This document shows, piece by piece, positions 24,499 to 33,003 of a DNA stretch of 53,268 bases. This stretch comes from an uncultured Eubacteriales bacterium (lineage in GTDB: Bacteria > Bacillota > Clostridia > Oscillospirales > Acutalibacteraceae): the NCBI GenBank assembly GCA_934486455.1, contig CAKSPR010000005.1:1-53268 (forward strand). The letters run 5' to 3'. Numbering within the stretch: position 1 is the first letter of the stretch; each line of letters begins with the position of its first letter. Both the position numbers and the translations under genes were made by a program. Below the pieces are notes generated by a model. That model made no database searches, was not told the origin of the DNA, and saw only the letters and a list, made by a program, of their open reading frames with translations.

Positions 24499-25554
24499 TT
24501 AAAGTTTGTCTATTTCGCTTAAAAGCTCGGGAAGGAGTCTGTCCTCGGGCACCTTTTTGATTATCTCTCCCTTGCGGAAAATGACCCCGCAGCCGTCTCC
24601 CCCGGCAACGCCGATGTCGGCCTCCTTGGCTTCGCCCGGGCCGTTTACAACACAGCCCATAACCGCCACCTTAACATTCTTGTCGCAGCCGCAAAGCTTT
24701 TGCTCCACCGCGTTTGCAAGGGAAACAAGGTCGATTTTCGTTCTGCCGCAGGTGGGACAGGAAACGAAGGTCACCCCGCCCTTTTTAAGTCCGAGGCTCT
24801 TTAAAAGCTCCTTGGCGCAAACCACCTCTCTTACGGGATCGCCGGTTATGGAAATACGCACGGTATCTCCTATTCCCGAAAGCAACAGTCCCCCCAGTGC
24901 GGCCGAGGATTTTATGGCGCTTGAAAGCTCGGTTCCCGCCTCGGTCACGCCGAGGTGAAGGGGATAGTCGCACATTTTTGCCACCTCGATATTTGCGGCG
25001 TATGTATTTCTCACATCTGAGGATTTTATGGAAATGACAATGTCGTTAAAATCAAATTTTTCAAGAAGTTTTGCATTTTTTATTGCGCTCATGGCAAGCG
25101 CCTCTGGGGTGGGGCCGCCGTATTTTTTAAGCAGCTCCTTTTCCACCGAGCCGGAATTGACGCCTATCCTGATAGGCACTCCCGCACCGCGGCATTTATC
25201 GGCAACCGCCTTAATACGGCCGTCGTCTCCGATGTTTCCGGGATTTATGCGAATTTTGTCGGCGCCCGCATCCACCGCCGCAAGTGCAAGGCGATAGTCA
25301 AAATGAATGTCGGCCACAACCGGAATAACGACTGCGTTTTTCAGCGCCTCGATAAGGGCAACCGACTTCATATCGGGGACGGCGGTACGGATTATCTCAC
25401 AGCCCGCCCTTTCAAGAGCCTCCGCCTGAGCCACGCTGCCCCTTATGTCCTCGGCGGGAAGGTTAAGCATCGACTGTATTTTTATTGATGAGTCTCCGCC
25501 CAAAAAGGTGTTCCCCACCTTTATCTTTCTTGTTTTTCTTCGTTTAAAATCCAT
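24499..25554 (-). CDS. ispG: 4-hydroxy-3-methylbut-2-enyl diphosphate synthase (flavodoxin)
   Basis: IspG catalyses the reductive ring opening of 2-C-methylerythritol 2,4-cyclodiphosphate in the MEP isoprenoid pathway, using a [4Fe-4S] cluster. The 351-residue protein shows KIQSMLN near the N terminus, ADIHFDYRLALAA, and the cluster cysteines in SCPTCGRTKIDL and VMGCVVNGPGEAKEADIG. The start is ATG 25554, whose first base is shared with the rseP stop codon (TAATG), giving translational coupling. An in-frame extension upstream to 25647 lies inside rseP and is rejected. The sister gene dxr sits two genes upstream in the operon. Confidence 0.95.
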   Translation of the reverse strand: MDFKRRKTRKIKVGNTFLGGDSSIKIQSMLNLPAEDIRGSVAQAEALERAGCEIIRTAVPDMKSVALIEALKNAVVIPVVADIHFDYRLALAAVDAGADKIRINPGNIGDDGRIKAVADKCRGAGVPIRIGVNSGSVEKELLKKYGGPTPEALAMSAIKNAKLLEKFDFNDIVISIKSSDVRNTYAANIEVAKMCDYPLHLGVTEAGTELSSAIKSSAALGGLLLSGIGDTVRISITGDPVREVVCAKELLKSLGLKKGGVTFVSCPTCGRTKIDLVSLANAVEQKLCGCDKNVKVAVMGCVVNGPGEAKEADIGVAGGDGCGVIFRKGEIIKKVPEDRLLPELLSEIDKL

Positions 25555-26669
25555 TAAGCGCCTCCGCGAATGAGTTTTAAAATGTCGTGACCGGTGATGA
25601 AAATTATGAATGCCATAAGCAGGGCAAAGCCCGCGGCATGTATCCATCCCTCGTATTTGGCGGGAACGGGTTTCCCGCGTATTCCTTCGATAATCAGGAA
25701 CACAAGCCTTCCCCCGTCAAGAGCGGGAAGAGGCAACAGATTCATTATTCCGAGATTTACGGTAATGACGGCAAGCAGATAGAATATCGAATCGAGAGCC
25801 ATAAGGGGCTTTGCCGACGAAGCCACCCGACTGACCGTCTCGCCTACCGCCGAAACCACCCCCACGGGGCCGCTTATCTCATTAAGGCCGAATTTTCCGC
25901 CCACAAGGTCGGCAAGGCTCATCCACACTATCCTCGCAACCGACGCCGTTTCTTTAAAAGTGTCGGCCGCAAATGTAAGCGGCTTTGTTATCGACATTTT
26001 GTCCGACATAACGCCGAAATCGAGGGAGATATAGTTTTTACCCTCAAGGGTTTGCGTGTCGAATTTTACCGAAAGGTCGGTTTTTTGACCCTCCCGCTCG
26101 ACCGTCATATCAAGGGTGTCGTCGGAGCTTGTCATAAGGCAGTAGGAAAGGTCGGAAGCACAATATACCCTGCGCCCGTCAACCGAAAGTATCTTGTCGC
26201 CCGCTCTCAGTCCGCTTTGATAGCTTGAGGCGTTTTCGTAAAAGCCTTTTACCGTTGTGGTGTAAAAACGCCCCTGTATTCCAAGCATTATGCCCACAAA
26301 AAGAATCCCGAGCACAATGTTGTTAAAGGCTCCTGCGGCCACGATTATCATGCGTTTCCACACGCTTTTGTTTCCGAAGGCGGCTTTGTCCTCGCTGTCC
26401 TCATCCTCGCCCTCCATAGAGCAGTATCCGCCGAAGGGCACGATCCTCACCGAGTAGAGGGTATCTCCTCTTTTTTTCTTAAAAATTGCCGGTCCGAAGC
26501 CTACCGAAAACTCGTTGACCTTGACCTTAAAAAGCTTTGCAAAGAAAAAGTGACCGAATTCGTGTACCACCACGACCAGTCCGAAAAGTAGGATAGCCAC
26601 AACAATGGGCCACACGGTATTCCATACCGATAAAAGGGTCGATCCTACCGAGCACATGACATTCACCAT
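25554..26669 (-). CDS. rseP: RseP-type site-2 intramembrane metalloprotease
   Basis: This 371-residue membrane protease has the zinc motif HEFGH at residues 36-40 in the first membrane helix. A PDZ domain occupies the middle (ASSYQSGLRAGDKILSVDGRRV), and the third zinc ligand lies in the NLLPLPALDGG block near the C terminus. It cleaves membrane-anchored anti-sigma factors or signal-peptide remnants. I place the start at ATG 26669, with GGCGGTGAG upstream; ATG 26657 is an alternative, and the frame further upstream adds a hydrophobic stretch with no ribosome-binding site. It lies about 130 bp after dxr and overlaps ispG by one base. Confidence 0.93.
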   Translation of the reverse strand: MVNVMCSVGSTLLSVWNTVWPIVVAILLFGLVVVVHEFGHFFFAKLFKVKVNEFSVGFGPAIFKKKRGDTLYSVRIVPFGGYCSMEGEDEDSEDKAAFGNKSVWKRMIIVAAGAFNNIVLGILFVGIMLGIQGRFYTTTVKGFYENASSYQSGLRAGDKILSVDGRRVYCASDLSYCLMTSSDDTLDMTVEREGQKTDLSVKFDTQTLEGKNYISLDFGVMSDKMSITKPLTFAADTFKETASVARIVWMSLADLVGGKFGLNEISGPVGVVSAVGETVSRVASSAKPLMALDSIFYLLAVITVNLGIMNLLPLPALDGGRLVFLIIEGIRGKPVPAKYEGWIHAAGFALLMAFIIFITGHDILKLIRGGA

Positions 26670-26799
26670 ATTTCTCACCGCCTTGTTTAAAAGTAAGTAA
26701 TAAGTAAAAAGGCACAAATGTGATACAAGCTTAAAGCCCCTGCAAAGCACCTGCCGATCATAACCCATTTATCGGACGGGTCGCTATAGGGCAAAAGCT

Positions 26800-27939
26800 T
26801 TATTTTGCAAGTTCTTTAACAATATTTCTTGCCCGTCTGTCGGCCTCGAAAATTTCATGAACCGTGCCGTATGTTTTTGCGAAATTCTCAGAAAGCATTT
26901 TTTTGACAAGCTCGCCGATGTCGAGAAAGGATATTTTGTCATTTAAAAACAGCTTTACCGCTTCCTCGTTGGCGCCGTTTACCGCTGCGGGATAAAGTCC
27001 GCCCATATTAATGGCCTTTTCGCAGGTATCAAGACAGCTGAAGGTTTCTCTGTCGGGAGCATAAAAGGTCATTTTCGACACCTCCACAAGGTTTAGCGGG
27101 CGGGAAACGAAATTGGCTCTTTTAGGGAAGGTCAGGGCATACTGAATGGGTATCTTCATATCGGGAACGCCAAGCTGCGCCAGCACCGCCCCGTCCCGCC
27201 ATTCGACCAGCGAATGGATTATGCTTTGAGGATGGACGACAACCTCTACCTTGCTTTGAGGAAGGTCGAAAAGATGCACCGCCTCAATAACCTCAAGCCC
27301 CTTGTTCATAAGGGTGGCCGAATCGATGGTTATTTTGGCTCCCATGCTCCAGTTGGGATGCTTAAGAGCCTTTTCCTTGGTCACCTTTTTAAGCTGACTT
27401 ATTTTTCTGCCGAAGAAGGGTCCTCCCGATGCGGTTATTATTATCTTGTTGAGATCCTGCCTGTCGGAAGCCTGAAGACATTGGAAAATCGCCGAATGTT
27501 CACTGTCTACCGGATATATTTTAACCTTCCTTTCGGCCGCCTTCTTTTTGACAAGCTCACCGCCTGTCACAAGGGTTTCCTTGTTGGCAAGAGCAATGTC
27601 CGAGCCTGCCTCAATAGCCGTAAGGGTGGGAATAAGCCCCGCCACGCCCACGATAGAATTGAGCACCACATCGGCCGACAGAGCGGAAATTTCCCTTATT
27701 CCCTCAAGTCCCGACAGTATCTTAACATCGGTATCGGCGGTTTTAAGAGCAAGCTCCTTTGCCGCCGCTTCGTTTGCCATTGCGGCAAACTTAGGTTTAT
27801 ATTTTCTTATCTGCTCCTCGGCCTTTTTAATGTTTTTTCCGGCCGCAAGAGCAAGCACACGGTATTCAAGGTCATCCACGACTTCGAGAGTCTGGGTGCC
27901 TATGGAACCGGTAGAGCCTAAAACTGTTAGAGTTTTCAA
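26800..27939 (-). CDS. dxr: 1-deoxy-D-xylulose 5-phosphate reductoisomerase
   Basis: DXR converts 1-deoxyxylulose 5-phosphate to methylerythritol 4-phosphate with NADPH, the committed MEP pathway step. The 379-residue protein starts directly with the Rossmann motif LGSTGSIG at residues 7-14. It contains LANKETLVTGGELV, PVDSEHSAIFQCL and ITASGGPFFG, all diagnostic for the family. No ATG fits: the start is the TTG at 27939, preceded by AAGGAG seven bases away. The longer in-frame ATG at 28041 would add 34 residues with no family counterpart. It is flanked by cdsA and rseP. Confidence 0.95.
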   Translation of the reverse strand: MKTLTVLGSTGSIGTQTLEVVDDLEYRVLALAAGKNIKKAEEQIRKYKPKFAAMANEAAAKELALKTADTDVKILSGLEGIREISALSADVVLNSIVGVAGLIPTLTAIEAGSDIALANKETLVTGGELVKKKAAERKVKIYPVDSEHSAIFQCLQASDRQDLNKIIITASGGPFFGRKISQLKKVTKEKALKHPNWSMGAKITIDSATLMNKGLEVIEAVHLFDLPQSKVEVVVHPQSIIHSLVEWRDGAVLAQLGVPDMKIPIQYALTFPKRANFVSRPLNLVEVSKMTFYAPDRETFSCLDTCEKAINMGGLYPAAVNGANEEAVKLFLNDKISFLDIGELVKKMLSENFAKTYGTVHEIFEADRRARNIVKELAK

Positions 27940-28074
27940 AGGAATTCTCCTTAAAAGGTCAGGCTTTACACAGCGGAGCTTCGCAAGCCGAAACATAAAT
28001 TCAAGACCTGCCTTAAAGAGCGGGCGCCCTGCATTTTTCAACTTCCCAAAGCCGATATATAAAGCCGAAATTTA

Positions 28075-28935
28075 TTATCTGATTATTATGGGGAAATATG
28101 CTCCTGTCATTTCCACAAGAAGATATGTAAGAGGAGCGGTTAAAAACACGCTGTCGAAACGGTCGAGCACCCCGCCGTGGCCCGGCATTATCTTTCCGTA
28201 ATCCTTAATGCCGTACTCTCTTTTCAGCACCGACGCGGTCAAATCTCCCAGTGTTCCCGCAAAGGCCGCCAAAAAGGCGCACAATGCAACAACAGCAAAA
28301 TTGACCCTTCCCCCGTTTGAAAATGCAATCTGATATATGTAGGAAAGAAGTACCGACAGCCCGGTCCCGCAAATCACTCCGCCCACAAAGCCCTCTACCG
28401 TCTTTTTTGGGCTTATCTCGGGGCAAAGCCTGTGCTTTCCGAAAAACACGCCGGTAAAATACGCGCCAGTATCGGCAAGCCAGGCAGCGGCACATGCAAA
28501 AACCACAAGGAAGATTCCGTCCCGCTCGTTTAAGCCGAAGTTCCCGTCGAGTCCCATATCAAACAAGCGGCAGAGTGCCGAAAAGGAGGCCGATATGATG
28601 ATCGAAAGCCCGCCGCTTAAAAACATCTGTTCCATTTTTAAATCTTTATGATGAAGGATGAGATAAGCAAAGTTAAAAACAATGTATGCAAAGCAGACGG
28701 CAAATATAATTTCCTTTACCGCACCGAAAAAGGGCACCGCCGCCCCCACAATCATGGCGGCAGCAAGCAACGGCTTTTTGTCGGTCATTTTAACGGCCGA
28801 AAAAATTTCCCATGCGGCGATGCAGTTCAAAAGAGCCACGAATATGGAAAAGGTATATCTGAAATAAAAGCTTGCGGCGATAACTCCGGCAAAAAGAGCT
28901 ATTCCCGCGAAGGCGCTTATTATCCTTGTTTTCAA
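28075..28935 (-). CDS. cdsA: Phosphatidate cytidylyltransferase
   Basis: CdsA makes CDP-diacylglycerol from phosphatidate and CTP in the membrane. The 286-residue protein has about seven or eight hydrophobic segments and ends with the family signature, visible as SVLKREYGIKDYGKIMPGHGGVLDRFDS with its conserved Lys, Asp and GHGG residues. The start is taken as TTG 28935 because GGGGAG lies seven bases upstream and the protein then begins KTRIISAFAG, as expected. The in-frame ATG at 28998 overlaps the end of uppS and is less likely. Two neighbouring genes with TTG starts (dxr, cdsA) suggest deliberately moderate expression. Confidence 0.93.
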   Translation of the reverse strand: MKTRIISAFAGIALFAGVIAASFYFRYTFSIFVALLNCIAAWEIFSAVKMTDKKPLLAAAMIVGAAVPFFGAVKEIIFAVCFAYIVFNFAYLILHHKDLKMEQMFLSGGLSIIISASFSALCRLFDMGLDGNFGLNERDGIFLVVFACAAAWLADTGAYFTGVFFGKHRLCPEISPKKTVEGFVGGVICGTGLSVLLSYIYQIAFSNGGRVNFAVVALCAFLAAFAGTLGDLTASVLKREYGIKDYGKIMPGHGGVLDRFDSVFLTAPLTYLLVEMTGAYFPIIIR

Positions 28936-28963
28936 ATAAAACTCCCCTTCAAAAAAGCGGCGT

Positions 28964-29677
28964 TTATACGCCGCCGAATCTGCGTTTCCTTCCGGCAAAG
29001 CTTTCGATGGCCTCGTTAAGGTGTTTAGGCTTAAAGTCGGGCCAAAGCACTTCCGAAAACCAATATTCGGAATATGTTATCTGCCAAATAAGAAAATTTG
29101 ATATTCTGTATTCCCCGCCCGGCCGAATGAGAAGGTCAACCGGAGGATCTCCCGCCGTGTAAAGGTTTTGTTCCACCGTGTCGGCGGTTATGTCCTCGGG
29201 ATTTAGCTTTCCGTTTTTGACATCGCCCGCAATTTCCCTGACGGCATGGACAATTTCGTCCCGTCCGCCGTAATTTATGGCAAGATTGACAGTCAGTCCC
29301 GTGCAGTCCTTTGAATTTTCCTCGGCGTTTTTCATAAGCTCTTTAATTTCGTCCGAAAGCACCGAGCGATCGCCGATAAATTTGAGCCTTATGTTTTTGT
29401 CCTTAAAATTGACCGAATCGGAAAGGTATTCGGTGAAAAGCTTCATAAGGGCGTCGACCTCTTCCTTGGGACGGCGCCAGTTCTCGGTGGAAAAGGCATA
29501 GAACGTCATGTATTCTATGCCTATTTCGTTTGCATAAAGACAGATGCTTTTAAAGGTCTTTGCACCCACCGAATGTCCCGCCGTTCGCGGCAGATGGCGT
29601 TTTTTTGCCCATCTGCCGTTGCCGTCCATAATAACGGCGATGTGGCGGGGTAAAACATCAAAACTCTTTTTTCGCAT
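28964..29677 (-). CDS. uppS: Undecaprenyl diphosphate synthase
   Basis: UppS condenses isopentenyl units onto farnesyl diphosphate in cis to give the C55 carrier for cell-wall synthesis. The 237-residue protein carries HIAVIMDGNGRWAKK with catalytic Asp18, TFYAFSTENWRRP, and the C-terminal block DLLIRPGGEYRISNFLIWQ. The start ATG at 29677 shares one base with the frr stop codon. It directly precedes cdsA, the usual Firmicutes order, linking isoprenoid and phospholipid synthesis. Confidence 0.96.
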   Translation of the reverse strand: MRKKSFDVLPRHIAVIMDGNGRWAKKRHLPRTAGHSVGAKTFKSICLYANEIGIEYMTFYAFSTENWRRPKEEVDALMKLFTEYLSDSVNFKDKNIRLKFIGDRSVLSDEIKELMKNAEENSKDCTGLTVNLAINYGGRDEIVHAVREIAGDVKNGKLNPEDITADTVEQNLYTAGDPPVDLLIRPGGEYRISNFLIWQITYSEYWFSEVLWPDFKPKHLNEAIESFAGRKRRFGGV

Positions 29678-30231
29678 TATATCTCCGAGATTTCCTTGCT
29701 CTTTTTGGCGGCGGCCTCGTCGGCCAGCTTGCAGTATTTATCGGTCAGCTTTTGAACATCCTCTTCGGCCGATTTGAGATCGTCCTCGGTTATTTCGGAA
29801 TTTTTCTTTAAAGCCTTGTATTTTTCGATGGCATCGCGGCGGATGGAGCGGATGGCAACCTTGCACTCCTCCCCTATCTTGCCGACCTCCTTGACCAGTT
29901 CCTTTCTGCGCTCCTCATTAAGGGGCGGGAAAACAAGACGGATGATTTTTCCGTCATTGGAGGGATTGATTCCGAGGTCGGAGGCCTGGATTGCTTTTTC
30001 GATTTCCCTGAGCATGGAAACATCGTAGGGCTGAATGGCCAGCATTCTTGCTTCGGGGGTGGAAATTCCGGCCATTTGGTTAATGGCGGTGGGCACGCCG
30101 TAATAATCCACCGTTATTTTGTCGAGCACGGCGGCGTTTGCACGGCCTGCGCGTATTCCGGCAAATTCGCTCTCCTCTGCCTTAATGGATTTTTGCATTT
30201 TTTCCTCTGTAAGCTTCATAATGTCGTCCAT
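29677..30231 (-). CDS. frr: Ribosome recycling factor
   Basis: Frr splits post-termination ribosomes together with EF-G. The 184-residue length is typical. The family features are visible: the RAGRANAAVLDKITVDYYGVPTAINQMAGIS segment (shown here in parts: RAGRANA, VDYYGVPT), the IRLVFPPLNEERRKEL stretch, and the coiled helical C terminus. GGAGGAA precedes the ATG by a few bases. It follows pyrH after about 50 bp. Confidence 0.96.
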   Translation of the reverse strand: MDDIMKLTEEKMQKSIKAEESEFAGIRAGRANAAVLDKITVDYYGVPTAINQMAGISTPEARMLAIQPYDVSMLREIEKAIQASDLGINPSNDGKIIRLVFPPLNEERRKELVKEVGKIGEECKVAIRSIRRDAIEKYKALKKNSEITEDDLKSAEEDVQKLTDKYCKLADEAAAKKSKEISEI

Positions 30232-30285
30232 AATATTTCCTCCGTTAATATCAGTTTTGATTTTTGCGTTTTTTCTTTGTCTTTG

Positions 30286-30993
30286 TCAGTGAACCACGGT
30301 GCCGATGTTTTCACCCATGGCGGCGCGATAGATGTTTTCGGGATCGCTGAGATTGAAAACAAGCACTGGGGTTTTGTTGTCCCTGCACATGGCGGCGGCG
30401 GTCATGTCCATAACATTGAGATTTTTCTCGAGAATATCGAGATATGAAAGACTCTCATACATTCTGGCGTCGTTGAATTTGTTGGGATCCTTGTCGTAAA
30501 CTCCGTTCACATTGGTGGCCTTGAAGATAATGTCGGCGTTGATCTCGGCGGCGCGAAGGGAGGCGCCGGTATCGGTAGAGAAGAAGGGGCTTCCCGTTCC
30601 GCATCCGAAAATTACCACTCTCCCCTTTTCAAGGTGACGGATGGCGCGGCCTCTGATGTAAGGCTCGGCGATCTGCTGCATGGGAATGGCGGTCTGAACT
30701 CTCGCCTGGCCTCCCGCCTGCTCGATGCCGTCGGCAAGGGCAAGGCAGTTTATGACAGTGGCAAGCATGCCCATATGATCGGCTCTTGTTCGGTCCATTT
30801 CGCCGCTGGAGCGTCCTCTCCAGAAGTTTCCGCCTCCCACGACAATGGCCACCTCAACGCCCTCGTCGGTGCATTTTTTAACGCTTTTGCAGATTTTAAG
30901 AACGGTCGGAAAATCAAGTCCGCTCTTCTGTCCTCCGGCGAGTACCTCGCCGCTTATTTTAAGTAAGATTCTTTTATATTTAGGTGTTCCCAT
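30286..30993 (-). CDS. pyrH: UMP kinase
   Basis: PyrH phosphorylates UMP to UDP in pyrimidine nucleotide synthesis. The 235-residue protein has the amino-acid-kinase fold: KRILLKISGEVLAG at the N terminus, VVGGGNFWRG, RADHMGMLATVINCLAL, and FGCGTGSPFFSTDTGA. It is the first gene of the minus-strand operon in this window. The genes rpsB and tsf, often found upstream of pyrH, are absent; a promoter lies directly upstream instead. Confidence 0.96.
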   Translation of the reverse strand: MGTPKYKRILLKISGEVLAGGQKSGLDFPTVLKICKSVKKCTDEGVEVAIVVGGGNFWRGRSSGEMDRTRADHMGMLATVINCLALADGIEQAGGQARVQTAIPMQQIAEPYIRGRAIRHLEKGRVVIFGCGTGSPFFSTDTGASLRAAEINADIIFKATNVNGVYDKDPNKFNDARMYESLSYLDILEKNLNVMDMTAAAMCRDNKTPVLVFNLSDPENIYRAAMGENIGTVVH

Positions 30994-31040
30994 TTTTAAC
31001 CTCGTTCCGCCTTTCGATAGTCTTTTGACAGTTTGGTTTC

Positions 31041-31069
31041 ATTATACAACAAAATCCCGATAAATTCAA
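31041..31069 (-). promoter_or_regulatory. Promoter of pyrH-polC operon
   Basis: Read on the minus strand, TTGAAT (31069-31064) and TATAAT (31046-31041) are 17 bp apart, about 50 bp before the pyrH start. Confidence 0.7.
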
Positions 31070-31190
31070 CCATAATATTTACCTATATTATTTGCGCCGC
31101 CTTCCGAATTGCCGTTTTATAGATTATGAGAAGGGGTAAAAGCATTCCCGCAGGGCGCAAAAAATATTTTAGGATTTTTTTCGATTTTAC

Positions 31191-31219
31191 TTGACAGTTT
31201 TATTTGCAGGTAGTAGAAT
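31191..31219 (+). promoter_or_regulatory. Promoter of eleven-gene catabolic operon
   Basis: TTGACA at 31191-31196 and TAGAAT at 31214-31219 are separated by 17 bp. The consensus -35 and ideal spacing predict a strong sigma-A promoter, divergent from the pyrH promoter. Confidence 0.75.
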
Positions 31220-31244
31220 TAAAAGCGTTAAGTTGTAGCCACAT

Positions 31245-31264
31245 TTGCGAAAGCGGTTACGCAA
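31245..31264. promoter_or_regulatory. LacI/GalR- or CcpA-like operator
   Basis: TTGCGAAAGCGGTTACGCAA is an imperfect palindrome with a central CG, the pattern bound by LacI/GalR-family repressors and similar to catabolite-response elements. It begins about 20 bp downstream of the expected transcription start, a place where a bound repressor would block the polymerase. No LacI-family gene lies in the window. Confidence 0.6.
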
Positions 31265-31348
31265 AACTCAAAAATTACAGACCGCCGATGCCCGTGTCCC
31301 TTTAGGAATGCGGCCTTCGTCGGTCAAAGCAAAAAAGGAGTTAATATT

Positions 31349-32137
31349 ATGGCATATCTCGATTTTACCGGCAAGACGGTCGGTATCACCGGCTCCACCG
31401 GAGCTCTCGGAAGCTATATGGCAAAGGTTTTTGCCAAAAACGGTGCCAGCGTTGCGGTGCTCGGCAACAATGTTGAAAAGGGCAAGGCTATCGCCGAGGA
31501 GATCAAAAAGGACGGCGGAAAGGCCGAGTTCTTTAAATTCAATGTTTGCGACGACGAGTCGATAAAGACCGGACTTGCGGACATTGCCGAGACCTTCGGC
31601 GGCATCGACATCTGGATCAACAACGCCGGTGTTAATGTTCCCGCCGAGGAGCGTTTCCACATCGACAAATTTTCCGACGAATGGTGGAAAAAGATTGTCA
31701 GCGTAGATATGGACGGCGTTTACAAATGCTCAAAGCATGTTGTTCCCTACCTCCGCAAGAGAGAGGGCTCCAACATCATCAACATAAGCTCGGTGGTCGG
31801 TATGGTACCTTTCAGAAATCAGGTTGCCTTTACCGCCGCAAAGGCCGGCGTCATCAACATGACCAAGGCCATGGCTCTTGAGCTTGCAGACGACAACATC
31901 CGCGTCAACTGCATCGCCCCCGGCACCATCTGCATGGACAAAACCGCCGCTCTTTGGGCAAAGGACGATTCCATGAAACGCCTGCTCGACCACATTCCCC
32001 AGCACCGTCAGGGCGATCCCGACGAAATCGCATATCCCACCCTATTCATTGCAGACAGCTACATGTCCGGCTACATCACCGGCCAGTGCCTCGCTGTGGA
32101 CGGCGGCTGGACCTGCGGTTACGCAAGAGATTTCTAA
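31349..32137 (+). CDS. Short-chain dehydrogenase-like protein, catalytic Tyr replaced
   Basis: This 262-residue protein has the classical SDR layout: the dinucleotide motif TGSTGALG at 14-21, NNAG near residue 93, serine in NISSVVG (Ser148), and a C-terminal block YITGQCLAVDGGW. The active-site motif YxxxK reads FTAAK: the codon TTT at 31829-31831 gives Phe161 where the proton-donating tyrosine belongs, while Lys165 is kept. The nearest relatives by look are sorbitol/gluconate-type dehydrogenases. Either reduction is lost, or the protein catalyses a different step such as isomerisation or dehydration. It is the first gene of the operon, with AAAGGAG before the ATG and a long leader containing a hairpin. 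Confidence 0.85.
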   Translation: MAYLDFTGKTVGITGSTGALGSYMAKVFAKNGASVAVLGNNVEKGKAIAEEIKKDGGKAEFFKFNVCDDESIKTGLADIAETFGGIDIWINNAGVNVPAEERFHIDKFSDEWWKKIVSVDMDGVYKCSKHVVPYLRKREGSNIINISSVVGMVPFRNQVAFTAAKAGVINMTKAMALELADDNIRVNCIAPGTICMDKTAALWAKDDSMKRLLDHIPQHRQGDPDEIAYPTLFIADSYMSGYITGQCLAVDGGWTCGYARDF

Positions 32138-32150
32138 AAAACTTAAAAGT

Positions 32151-32197
32151 GGCTGTATTAAAGGCATCAAAGCCGTTATGGCGCCTTGCGTACAGCC
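32151..32197 (+). promoter_or_regulatory. Intercistronic stem-loop
   Basis: GGCTGTA pairs with TACAGCC, and inside it AAGGC pairs with GCCTT. It lies between the SDR and the hydrolase genes. Without a T run it is more likely an RNA processing or stability element than a terminator. Confidence 0.4.
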
Positions 32198-32228
32198 GCT
32201 TTGGCCTATAAAAAAGGAGTTATCTTAA

Positions 32229-32990
32229 ATGAAAATTTCCGAAAATATAGCGTCGGCAACCGTTAAAAGCGGCAGCGTAGCGGTCTTTTCGATGGGGCAG
32301 GCCGGATTTGTTTTTAAGCTTCCCGACGGAACCACCCTTGCTCTTGATCTTTATCTTTCCGACTGCTGCGAGAGGTATTTCGGCTTTAAGCGCATTATGC
32401 CGAAAATCATGTCGGCCGACGAGTACACATTCGATTATGTAGTCGCAAGCCACGCACACTACGACCATTTTGATCCCGACAGCGTTCCGACTCTGCTTTC
32501 GAATCCCTGCACAAAAATGCTGGCCGCCCGGGATGTTAAGGTCGAGGCCGAGAGGCTGTCCCTCAGAGAAGAGCAAATAACCTACCTTGGGGTGGGCGAC
32601 AGCTTTGAGGGAGAAAATTTTAAGCTGACCGCAGTCCCCTGTGACCACGGCGAGCTTGCTCCCGACGCTCTCGGACTTGTGCTTGAAGCCGAGGGCAAAA
32701 AGATTTATGTAATGGGCGACACCTGCTTTCGAGCCGATCTTCTTGAAAACGACTTTATAAAGAACTGCGATCTGCTCATTCTGCCCATTAACGGCGCTTT
32801 CGGCAACCTCAACTCCGAGGAGGCCGCAAAGGTGGTTTCGATTTTGAAGCCCAAGCTTGCCGTTCCCTGCCACTACTGGAATTTTGCCGAGCATGGCGGA
32901 GATCCCAATGCTTTTGCCGCCATTATGAAGGAAAAATACCCTGAGCATAAATACTTCCTTATGCAGATGGGCGAAAAGATGTACATTTGA
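32229..32990 (+). CDS. UlaG-like metallo-beta-lactamase-fold hydrolase
   Basis: This 253-residue protein has the metallo-beta-lactamase fold. The metal motif SHAHYDHFD (HxHxDH) lies near residue 77, followed by downstream ligands in PCDHGE, MGDTCF and PCHYWNF. The N-terminal region (DLYLSDCCERYFGFKRIMP) resembles UlaG, the Mn-dependent L-ascorbate 6-phosphate lactonase. A lactone- or cyclic-ester-opening role is therefore a reasonable guess, but no phosphotransferase system for ascorbate is present. AAAGGAG precedes the ATG, and the next gene starts 13 bp after its stop. Confidence 0.82.
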   Translation: MKISENIASATVKSGSVAVFSMGQAGFVFKLPDGTTLALDLYLSDCCERYFGFKRIMPKIMSADEYTFDYVVASHAHYDHFDPDSVPTLLSNPCTKMLAARDVKVEAERLSLREEQITYLGVGDSFEGENFKLTAVPCDHGELAPDALGLVLEAEGKKIYVMGDTCFRADLLENDFIKNCDLLILPINGAFGNLNSEEAAKVVSILKPKLAVPCHYWNFAEHGGDPNAFAAIMKEKYPEHKYFLMQMGEKMYI

Positions 32991-33003
32991 ACGGAGGAAA
33001 AAT

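Noticed and set aside
27214..27921. 235-codon + strand frame inside dxr
   Set aside because: Antisense shadow; dxr has complete family motifs.
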